DNA of 64,000 nucleotides, taken from the NCBI GenBank assembly GCA_002633005.1, contig NMRA01000417.1, positions 343,183 through 407,182 of the forward strand, in the 5' to 3' direction. Below the pieces are notes generated by a model that searched no databases, was not told the origin of the DNA, and saw nothing but the letters and a program-made list of their open reading frames with translations. Source of the stretch: Phoronis australis (taxonomy: Eukaryota > Phoronida > Phoronidae). Of the stretch, positions 1-10,600 are shown piece after piece. The translations under genes and the position numbers were made by a program. Positions within the stretch are counted from its first letter, which is position 1. Each line of letters begins with the position of its first letter.

Positions 1-2228
1 ACCCAAATTCACCCGTCGCCACCCCCTCCCCCTTATCAACTGTTCTACCTGGTCAATCAGTCCACGTACATCTAATACGCGGTAAGTGAGCAATAGAGAT
101 ATAATCCGTAACGTTGTTTTCTAATACTTACTGGCAGCATAAACTCCCTGAAACAAACAACAAATTGAGATGTAAACAATTAAATGGTAGGAAAACAAAA
201 ACAAAAAAGGAGAATTTACTGGATATTATTACTTGTACTTTTTCCTCCATTGCACAATAACCGAATTCACCACATCTTGTCTAATGTAAATGTTTTGAGA
301 CTGTTTGTTTTCTGACAAGGGTAACTCGGTCACATAACATGAACATCCTCCTACTTTATGAACGATTCAAATGTCTGTCAAACGTTAAAAAACATGAATC
401 ATGACCCAGCCGTTGCAGGCGATGATGACCATTTACTCGTTTGTCACGGTTCACCTGTCATGGATAATATATTTTCTTTGCAGGTGTGGCTGTGTTAAAA
501 CACAATCGCTCTGTTATCAGCCTTCGGAGAAACGGTGAAATTAATTCACAAAGAAATAAGACTGGACCTCTTACTTGTAACATTGTCGTGCAGACTAGGA
601 AGGCTACTAAAGTCTTCATGATTGTTGATTCACCTCTGAAAATATATTATGAACTTAAGTAGGAAATTTGATTCGAGTTCACATACACACATGTATTTCT
701 CAATACATTATGAACACAGAATTGGCTACAAATATTACTACGTCAAATCTGAGGTACACATTTTCAGTGTCAATATGATCTCATGCTTTCGACTTTCGCC
801 AGGCGTGGACAGGTGGCACAAGGGGCCCATGTCCCATTGTCACTGCGTAAAACGACCCTGTCAAACGCTGTCTACTTTGATTAATCGACACACAACATTT
901 GATCTTTCCGGTATAGAGTAATTCTACATCCGCCTCGATGTTGACACTTGTAATTCTTTAAGCATGTCCAATGTATTTATCGGAAGCAACTCGGTGTGGC
1001 TCCTCGGTAGTTTTGATGGAGTGTCTCACTGTTCATATCTTATACCTAAAAAGAATGATGGTTCGGGTAGACTGAGGATTTCATGTAGCTGTATGACACT
1101 GACGTCAATGATGGTGTAAAATTATGATCGTAAACGTTCTGAAGGTTTTGAAATATACATGTATTGCGATTTTACAGCAAGGCAATTTATGTATGGTTAG
1201 CTAAATCAACGGCTATGTTCACCGACGTAGTGTGGAGGCACCAGGGACCATTGTTCATACTGGTTTTTGATGAGGACACCTTAGCTAGGACAGGCAATTT
1301 TGTTTGAGTATGTGAGAAAAAGAGCACTGATGCATTGACCAGATTTCACGTCTGTCATGCTCAAGGGGTTAATGGTGATCACCACGCCACATGAGTGTGC
1401 ATGTATATTGTAGTACAGTATCGACGGAACACAGCTTAATACATGAGGAGCACGGAATAATACGGTGTTTTGAAAGAAAACCATAAACTTTTAACTGTCT
1501 AACCCCATCCATTACCGGCGCATGATATTCTGTAGTTGTGGACAAACTAATAATAGTAAGAAGTCTTTTTGTGCATGTCTGTTGGTTTTCAAAAGCAGCT
1601 GACTATAGCTTTACTCGGAAAAGGTTCCAAACCGCAGAAATAAAATGAATCAGAGACTTGAATGATCTTGGCTGCGTTAAGACTTAAGTATAATAATACC
1701 AAAGATATTAAGAAACAACTACAGAAGAGTACAGATACATGTGAGACAAATATAACCCGTAAACGTGTAGTACTTACCTGAACTTCCAACTAAATGTGCT
1801 CAAGCGTTGACTTTCGACTTAAGAGTTACGGATATCTCGATTGCATTACTCCACCTGAAAATCCACTGATGTATGCTTGGCTTCGCCTCTGGTTCTATTC
1901 ATGTCAACACGGGTGTGGGGTGACATCCTCAACAAAACGCGTGAACAAGTCCATTGTCATGGTGGTGACGTCATTGACCTGCTGCACAGCGGGTGGGTGC
2001 CGCCAATTTTGTTTTCGAATAAAGTCGACATGATAAAAACCGCTTTGAAAGTAGTAAGGCGTAGGATTGTACCAAATAGGATATTTTCTCCTATTAAAAT
2101 GGATGTGTTGTGAAGTTTCATTTACCTAACCTTAACTCTAGCCCTAAACCTAACCCATACTGGGAAGTTTGTAATTAACAAGATACAATCCTGCCGCATA
2201 GAGGAAAGTAGATGCATCTTTCAAGAAA
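1..2228. other. Intergenic, no supported gene
   Basis: Only short chance open frames occur on both strands; none has a recognisable domain, compositional bias or convincing splice sites. Around 2124-2156 there is a run of CCTAA-like motifs resembling a decayed telomere-type repeat. I see nothing else I can name. Confidence 0.5.
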
Positions 2229-2505
2229 GACTTAGCTGCATGGCCAGGTCGGATACGAGTTTAACATAAGATGATGAGAAATCTGCACTATTCACGTGGC
2301 ACAAAATAACGGCAATTTTGATCGATATTTTAAAGCTGATAACAATCATGATGTGAAGTTTGAACAATGACTTAGATGCATGGCCATGTCGGATATGAGT
2401 TTAATATAGGATAATGGGAAATCTGCACTATTCACGTGGCACAAAATTACTACAATTTTGGTCCATATTTTAAAACCGATATCAATCATATTGTGGTGTT
2501 TGAAA
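2229..2505. repeat. Tandem duplication, two units of about 140 bp
   Basis: A unit beginning GACTTAGCTGCATGGCCA at 2229 recurs at 2369 with scattered substitutions. Both share the segment with ATCTGCACTATTCACGTGG. Period is 140 bp; the second unit fades after about 2505. No coding potential is evident. It is probably an old local duplication inside a decayed element. Confidence 0.8.
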
Positions 2506-3103
2506 CACCAACTTTCTTTACATATTTATTCTTCAAAAAAGTCAATGTAATCTCTGTTCTATATTTGTTTAAATGCAAAGTTAAGCCTGAGCCTACAAAG
2601 GCGTTGCCTTTTTTAATCCTCAATTACACCAATTTCCATACAAATCCATGCTTGAATATGTTACTCAATGGGAAATTTACTAAAAAAACTATACACTATA
2701 TTACAAGAAAAGCTCCCATTCACACCGCTTTACAGAGAATTCGTTAAAGAAGTATAAAATTTATGGTCGTATCATCTTGAATTGAAATATTTTAAGCTTT
2801 TTACACATCGCATTTAAATTTCTGTGATATTATGTATTCACGTAACAATCAGTAAATGCATGCTTACTTCTCCAGGTACACATATTCGATTAGAGGAAGC
2901 TTTAGGCATAACAGAAGCTTAGAAAATATTCAACTCAGTTAGGTTCTAAGTTGTCTCAACCGGATAAAACCTGTAACACTAATCTTAAGTAGCCATATAT
3001 GCCTTAAAGTCTTAAAAACATTATGATTTGTTTATTACCACAAATGACGTTACTAGGTTGTGGCAAGACATTTTATACCTCAAGAATAATTTAAAGCCGC
3101 TTT

Positions 3104-3196
3104 GAAATAATATTAAGGGCACTGGAAAGTCCCGTAGGGTGGTATGTTGCCAACTTACTACCCTTCCGGACTTTTCAGTGCCCTTAATATTATTTC
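3104..3196. repeat. Long hairpin (foldback element)
   Basis: About 40 bp at 3104-3143 are nearly the reverse complement of 3156-3196, separated by a loop of about 12 bases. The arm starts GAAATAATATTAAGGGCACT. Such compact near-perfect palindromes are typical of short foldback or MITE-type elements. No target-site duplication was verified. Confidence 0.8.
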
Positions 3197-4639
3197 AATT
3201 TCCTCGCAAAAATGAAATTACCTTATATAGAAGTAAATGTCGATTGTTACTGAACAGCAACAAAATCAGAATTGATTTGGAGATCACAAATTTGCTCACA
3301 TACCCTCTCACAAAGCGGAGCGCACTGCTTTTCCCAGGTATTCAAACAACGCACATATGTTCAAACCGTTTGTTCAAATCTGCACAAAATGGAACTCTGT
3401 ATGCTTTCAGATTTATCTGACTGAACCTCTGTTCATTACTCTCGTTTACTACAGCTTCATTTAAATGTAAGCACATTTTCTGAAAGGTTGGGATCACTGA
3501 CATTTCGAAGGATCTAATATATTTTTAAACGAATATTTGCCCATAATCACACAATCTATAAAACACCTGTAGGATTCTGAATAGTAATTTGTTGCAGTCG
3601 TGAAACATATAGGATTATTATACGTCTTTTAGGTGAAGCTATAGAACAATATATAGACTAACCTTCAGAAAGTTCTAAAAGAGTCCCAGTTCATTTTTCT
3701 CGCTGGCGCTATTGCGCGTATTGTCATTTATGTGACTTTAGTCTCCGTTATACTAGATAGTATTTTGTTGTGTTTTCATTCCCTGTGGCCCTGAGCGCCA
3801 TGTAAGCACTGGCGAAAAAAAGAGATTTATATGGCTGTATAGATGAACATCAAGGGTGTTAATCAGCCATCTCTGTAGAAATGTCTGAAAGTGGACCTTG
3901 TGTTTCCATAGGCTGAACACACCCATCGTAGGGCTACTTAAAAGAAAGGTTCGAGTCCATGTAGAAAAAATCAAACTCCAGATGAGAACCTGAGTCCAGG
4001 TGAGTAATCTACGGTCCATTTTATCAGTGGTGGAAAGTAAGGTAGTCAAAACCGTACTGGGTAAGTGCGTAATTGCAAGAGAGGCGCTGCGTTTATGTGA
4101 GAGCGAAACATAGCAACTTACGTTAAGTTTATTAATTTTCACATTCGTACTAAATAGACCATGAACCGTAGCTCCAATCATTTCATCATGTGACCATGTG
4201 GGGTTGCCAATTTCATTCTATGTGACTAGATTTGGAAAAGGCACACGTATGAATTACCTTTCTGTGATAACTTCCCTTTTCTCGTTGTCCTTCTACATTC
4301 TTCTGATGGTAGGCTTCCTACTTCAGTTTCTCAAAAACCCAAAGACATTGGTGCCTGTTTGCATGCTAAAAGTGACTGTCCTGAACGCTACAAACTAGCA
4401 GGTTTGACTAGTTACCTGAGGAGGGCGCACCAGTTGAAATCCAACACATAAAACAAGTTCTGGTTAACAATGGTTATTCTAACTTTTTCGTTGTTACCAA
4501 CGTTAGGTCCTTCATCTCTAACATTGACTCTCATGTTGACATTGAACCTAGTGCTAGCACCACTAAGAATGTGTACTATAAAAACTATAAATCTAATAAT
4601 TATCTGAGTAACGAACATGTACTTAAAGGAGAATGCAAT
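3197..4639. other. Intergenic, no supported gene
   Basis: The longest open frame here (minus strand, 4181-3753, 142 codons) has no recognisable domain and no ATG-proximal or splice support. I see no other structure of note. Confidence 0.4.
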
Positions 4640-4935
4640 CCGATTAAATTAGTAAGTCTTTTTACTATGTTAATCGGCATATATCTACTTCGTATACGGT
4701 CGATCTAACCTCGAAAAGTGTCGCGTTAATCTGTGAGGAAAGTGAGAAACGGCGCAGCGACGACAGTGGTTCTTCTGCAGAGTTAGTCTCGCTCTGGTGT
4801 GGTGTATCGTTCCCGCTTATGCAAAATATGAACTGTGAGGAAAGCGTTTTTTTTTCAGTTTCCTTGAGAGCCCATTATGCTTCGGAAGTGGCTCGCGGTA
4901 GTGAAGAATGAAAAACACTACGCCGTTAATAACAC
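4640..4935 (+). mobile_element. THAP-transposase-like remnant, left copy
   Basis: This ~300 bp segment is matched in inverted orientation at 10396-10700. The match covers an AT-rich leader with GTATACGGTCGATCT and a coding-like part ending in GCTTCGGAAGTGGCTCGC. In the better-preserved inverted copy the coding part reads like the start of a THAP zinc finger (C-x4-C followed by a SFF segment). This copy is frameshifted and carries a T-run, so it is broken. Whether the pair are long terminal inverted repeats of one element or two independent fragments is not settled. Confidence 0.55.
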
Positions 4936-5185
4936 TCATGCGCGCACCCAGCCTTTAATATGGGGTGGGGGCTCGAATTTCTGACGATCTGGACATTTTA
5001 CTGACAAAAAAGCCGGAGGACTAAAAAAACGTGTACCACCTTCACTGTGCGTCTGCGCCTTTTTAGTGGACTTTGTCTCGTTTTCTCGGATTTTTGTTTC
5101 TCTGAGGCGGACCTTTTTGCCCACCTCGCCAAAGGGAGGGGGGGGGGGGCTCGAGCCCCCCCTTGGGTGCGCGCATGCAAGTATG
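4936..5185. repeat. G/C-homopolymer inverted repeat
   Basis: CATGCGCGCACCCA near 4938 recurs in inverted form near 5168, and a G-run followed by CTCGAG and a C-run at about 5139-5162 forms a short perfect hairpin. This looks like the inside of a decayed foldback element. Homopolymer lengths may be unreliable. Confidence 0.5.
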
Positions 5186-5219
5186 AGGCCGTAAAACTCC
5201 TCCGTGTGTCAGTGGCCGG

Positions 5220-5380
5220 CATTTTGCCGACAATGATTTCACTGACGATCGAATGCCAGCTTACCAGACAGCTCACGCCAGGGCAGAAAAAGAGGCTGAG
5301 GCTGAATTCAGATGTTGTGCCTATTTTGTTTGCGTTCGACAGGCAGGAGACAAAGAAATGCGGATCTGTTGTTGATTAGT
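5220..5380 (+). pseudogene. Possible THAP-domain C-terminal fragment
   Basis: The + strand reads KKRLRLNSDVVPILF at about 5287-5331. This resembles the RRLKxDAVPTIF tail that follows the zinc-binding histidine in THAP domains. The metal-binding CxxH is not visible and the frame ends after a few residues. With the N-terminal-like copies at 4640 and 10396 it supports a decayed THAP-bearing DNA transposon here. This rests on motif resemblance only. Confidence 0.35.
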
Positions 5381-7545
5381 TTTTGATTGTGGAGATCGTA
5401 GTTCATGGCCACGAAAACATACAACTAATTCAAGGCGTGAGAGCATATCGTTTTAAATAATGATGACTGACTCGTTCGTCAGACTTCTGTTTGGTCAGCT
5501 GGGCGTAGGGTGTTTTCGCCAGTTCTTTTTCTCTGCGACCTAAAAACATCGCAAACACACCTCTGTTTAGATGCGGTGCACAATCAGGATGGCCCGCGAG
5601 ACACATCTGCTGTTCTCCAAGAAGAGGTTTCACTTGCAGAGTTTTGTGGCAGCAAACGCGAGCGTCAGTCGTTTCCATTATCGTGACACCATGACAAGTC
5701 ATCCAAACGGTGTTCGGAACTATATAGCGGCATTCACTTTGCAGACGAACCAAAACAGGTTAAAAAATGAACAAATGCCATTCATAGCCAACAATTTTGA
5801 TTATATGCTTTCTGTTGTACAGTCGTTTACAACATACCCTGTACTCCATATAACGTTGAAATACTTTTTAGTAAACAGTTTGCTTTTTCAAACTGCATTT
5901 ACTGGTGAAGTTACAGTTTTGTCGGTTCCTCGCACTGTCCACAAAACAAATTGAATTTGCCATTCACTGAAGAGCAGACGAGAAGATTACGCTCTGCCGG
6001 TAACGACATTTGTAACGTTGGTAGGTCTTTGATTTGATTTGGTCGCGTTTTTTCGTGTTTTTGGCTTTCAAACTTACCGAATAGACTCTCTTAATTGCAA
6101 AAAAACAGGGAAAAGCCAGCAGAGTTCACGGCCCAACTCCTTGGTCCTGCAAGTCAGCGCTTGTTATATGTTCAGATCGAGTGGAGCTTGTGTAGACTGG
6201 GAGTGGGACGAGGGGGTATCGGGTCGTGGGGTCGAGGGGTTGTTGTGGGTCGAGGGGGCCGTGGGTCGAAGGGTGTGGGGTCGAAGGGGTTTTAGACATA
6301 TCCTTATTTTTCTATGCCGTTTTTTCGATGAATTAACCCATTAAAAATCTGTAGCATAATTAAGTTTCAGTTATCATTAGAGGTGTATGAGGATTGGGAA
6401 TGCTACAAAACCTTTTTGTTTTTTCAGACTCTTGATAAGGGCGTGAGGAAAGGACAGCCAAAACCCTGTAAAAACTGTAGTGTGTAACCTAATTTAACGC
6501 TCTAGACATTCCGTGATCAGTAATGCTGACCTCTGACATGAATAGTTGATAAGATATCGTATTATACTACACTAGCGTTATCTCATGTTTTCTCGTCACC
6601 ATAGAGTTTGACCTGTGAGGAAGAATAAAATCAGCGTCCTTGTGCGTCACTGATGCCTTGTTCAAATACTCGAACAGCCTATTGAATGGACCATGCTTTT
6701 TAACGTTTTCCGAAAGGCTGGCTATGACATCATCAAGTTTTTTAACAATAACAGGTAAGCACTTTGTTGGCCATTGAGTATCAGAGAGCCCAAAGTAGTG
6801 TCAGGTTGGGTTTTTAATGTGAATTAAGACGTATTATCGAGCAAGACAAGGAGTCAACAACCTTTGTGTTAAGATGCTGCTCTCCAACAGGTAAAATAAC
6901 CTGCTGGCGCACTCGCGTTTATAGGGTTATCATTTCAACTAATCGTAGGTCTCCTAATCTTAAAAAACAATGGTGTTAGATAACACAATGTGTCGTCGCC
7001 ACATCGCGCGTTGACTTATTATTACTTCGGCTGTTTTGCGTAGATGTGTCTTCTGTTTTCAGACAACTGAACCATTGTTATTAGCACAACCTGCCACTGA
7101 GCTAAATGAAAAACGAGAAGTGTGGACTGAGTGTTGAGAACAGTGGATTCCTCGGCAGGAATTCCCTGTATGCATTAAAATATGTTTTTATCGATCTCCC
7201 AGTTAATGAGTGTCTGCCTTTGATTCTCCAAAACAGAAAAAAGTAGTTGTTTTCAAGAGACGTTTCATGATTTGTTTCCATTTTTTGTTTTGTTTATACT
7301 CTGGTAGGAGGTGGTGAATTTGAGTATTTGCACAGTCGAGCACTAACTTGTTAATACAAAACGTGCGGTGCGGTGTTACCAGGAATTAAACGATATTATC
7401 AATATAAAATTCTTGTTACTCCTGCGACATCTAAGGCGTATTATGTAATTTACTCAACTAATGTGTGTATGTTTTTCAGTCGCACTTCGAGTAGTTAGGA
7501 TCCAATAAGGCTGTGAATGTTTGACTTGGCACCAGACGTACACTT
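5381..7545. other. Intergenic, G-rich block, no supported gene
   Basis: The segment about 5560-5750 (minus) again resembles the start of the THAP-like remnant (CTGCAAAGTGAATGCCGCTA). A strongly G-rich strand with many GGG runs lies at about 6185-6290. Otherwise no gene, RNA or repeat that I can support. Confidence 0.4.
6185..6290 (+). repeat. G-run cluster (degenerate GGGTCGAGGGG repeat)
   Basis: The plus strand carries successive GGGG-containing words spaced by TCG, TCGA or TTGT, including variants of GGGGTCGAGGGG. It is a degenerate short tandem repeat with the run spacing compatible with G-quadruplex formation. It lies about 1.3 kb upstream of the Ly6 start codon; a regulatory role would be speculation. 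Confidence 0.6.
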
Positions 7546-7603
7546 ATGAGTAGACACTACCACCCCTGTCTCGTGCTGTCGCTCATCTTTGTATTATTCT
7601 CAG
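7546..7603 (+). CDS. Ly6 gene exon 1 (signal peptide)
   Basis: ATG at 7546, then a short n-region and a leucine/valine/phenylalanine core typical of a cleaved signal peptide. The donor is TCAG|GTAAGT at 7604, ending in codon phase 1. A separate signal-peptide exon followed by a phase-1 intron is the usual Ly6 gene arrangement. Confidence 0.8.
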
Positions 7604-10600
7604 GTAAGTTTTGTCAAACTTCAATGTGTGGAATTGAAGACAATTACAGTTCGTGACTACGATATTTGGCTAAACAGCTGTCACATGGTTAGGCAGAAAG
7701 GGCACAAAAGGCTATCTGACTACTAGGCTGTTTGTATCCTCAGTCATGGATATCTCATTCTCCAAAGGTCCGGGAAGTCTTTTTAAGTAAAACGTTCCCA
7801 TTGCTGTGAATATTTATCCAGTACCTGTATATGTTTACTAAATAGCGGTACAACTATGGACTTTTACAGATTTTTGGACCAGTCTAATTATGATAAAGTT
7901 TTCGTCTTTAGTACTGAATAATTGCACCGGATACGACGTCATATGGGCGGCGCACCATAGAAGGCTGGGGGGGGGGACTATAACCCCACTTTTTCAGTGC
8001 CCCGCTCACCGTCCATGGGCGGTGCATCACAGTAGGGCTCCCGGGGGGCTATAGCCCCCGACCTTTTCCAGCACTGCGCCGCTCATGTCGTTATCACGGC
8101 ATGTCAATAACGTGGGTAGAGTTTAGCAAAGCTCAGTCCTCGATAAAAGCAAAATTTTGCGAGATTACTTGAGATATTACCGTGATTTTGGCTAGATTTT
8201 GGCGAGGTCCTAGCCTAGGGCAGAATGGTGAATGTTGACCAAGACCCTTTTGTCCATCTGACGTCACACGCAAGCTGCCCCCCATTGGAGGTCATGAGAA
8301 TTCATGAACAGAGTTCATGAACCCGGAAGTGGCCAGCCTAGCAACAGCTAAACCTAACAGGCGAACCGATTTGTACTTATTGTAGAGCGTTGTTTTTACT
8401 AGAAACATAATATATAATAATGAATGATAATTGCAATTTTCATATTAATGATTAGCAGTCACCATTTAGTAGTTGTGAAACCATAATGTACTAATTAACT
8501 GATTAATTATAAATGTTACGTTAATTAATTTATGCTGTAATTATGATGGTAATGCAACTTAACATGTAAGTCAAAAAACATGAAACGTCCCGTTTTTTCT
8601 TCTCAGTCTCGCGTAAACAAGGCTATTTCGCGTGGGGATAAAACTTTGATTTGCCGTGTATCACACAGCAGAACATTTGGATGATGTTTCGGGGATGGCT
8701 AGAAAGATTTCAAGCATGGGGTGTGGACTGAGGCCTGGCCTGAGGCCCGGAGTTTTTTGATGAAATCACTACTAAGAAACTAGAAGGTTTCTGTGAAATA
8801 CGTATTGAAATTGATAGTAATCAGCATAGTAATTAGACAATTCCGTGCACGCTACTGGTAACCTTTTCTACAAATGCCACAAACTCAGTTTTGAAGCAGA
8901 ATTAATACCCTGGCCCCCAGTGCTTGCTGTGGCCGTACTAACGCTTGCAGGAAGGACACAAATGTTTGTGCTCTTTCTTTTTACATATCAGAAATACACA
9001 GCTATATTATCTGATAACGGGGTCATTTATTAAGTTCCAAAATTATTTATAAGGCAACCTCTGAATTCAATATGGTAACATAACACAAATACATTCTTAT
9101 AATTTTTAACTGTTGAGCATTGAGGAAGGTGACAATACAGCATTATTTGTTACAGATATCTGTATTTCGCCTGATGCTACTTAACATTCATTATTTGGCT
9201 AAATCATGATTGAGCAGTAAGTGATTAGAAAATGTAACTTTAAACCCAGGAAGGCATACTTAAGGCTACACAGGCAATTCGAATCTGGCCAGCTTCATAC
9301 TACGGTAACACAACACCAGTCCTATAACTAAAATACATATGCCTCATTAACATACACCATGCAGACCTTTCTAAATTGTTGTTTTGAAAACGTTTTTAAT
9401 TCATGCAATTTCATATGTAATATTTCATAATTTCATCAATTCAACCAAGACCTATCTGGTCAGTTTATTCGAAGCCGATTGCATTGGCCAATCACAAGCA
9501 GTTCAAGCAAGCAGTTTCAAGATATCATGCAAATTCTTAATGAAATAAGTTTTTCCCGAAACGAAGCAAACTATCCAAATTAATTTTAAATGGGTTTTCA
9601 ATTACACTGAAGGTAATGATGACGTATTTCAGGGGGCTCGAAGACTAGGATTCCTAGTGGACTTGACCGCAACTCCCCAAAACGTCGACGCGTTGACGTT
9701 AGTATGAAAGGCTCTTATACTAGTTGTTACATTTATTCTAATATTATGTTAGTTTCAAACTTGCATCGCTTATCCTTAGCTTTCACTGGTTGTAAGGACT
9801 TTTTGACAGCACCAGCTTAAGCTGTCGATAGAACAACTGACGGTATGCTGCAAGTATAAAATATACACTGTTTCAGGTCGAAAAATTATGGTCATTGTAT
9901 CGAGTGGAATAGTCATGCGATCTGGTTTCCCGTATTCTAGTCCAACTCAGGACTACATTTAATTTTATAAACGCAACGTACATGTAATATAAAAACTTTT
10001 TCCGAAAATGCCAATGCTCATGGGGTGATTTCGCACACATAAAGTAAATGTATCAAATGTATTTATGTACTTAGAATTCAACAAATGTTAACAATTGATA
10101 AAATTTGGTTAATTATAACAGAAAGATTCCACAAGTGTCATGACAAATTTTTGACTTATTTCTTTACTAGAAAAAATTTCCTTTAAACTGTCCTTTTGTT
10201 TGACAAGCAAACTGATTAGTTAGCGCACAAGCCTAAACACTTTATATAAAACGTTATGTTCTCACGCTTTGAATAAATTGTTATTGTTTATGTTCTCATG
10301 ACCATTTACAATTCTTCATAATCTAAAACTGATCAACAACCGATCCGACGAAATGCAGGCCACTGACAGACACGGAGAAGATTCACGGCCTCAGTAGTTG
10401 GTATTAACGGCGTACTTTTCATTCTTCACTACAGCGAGCCACTTCCGAAGCATTATGGGCTCTCGAGGAAATCGAAAAAAACGATATATCCGCTTTCCTC
10501 GCAGCTGCATGGTTCGCACAAGCGGAAACGATACACCACACCATAGCGGCACTCACTCTGCAGAAGATCCACTGACGTCGCGCTGCGTCGTTTCTCACCT

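Noticed and set aside
3753-4181. 142-codon minus-strand frame
   Set aside because: No domain, no splice context, composition like surrounding non-coding DNA.
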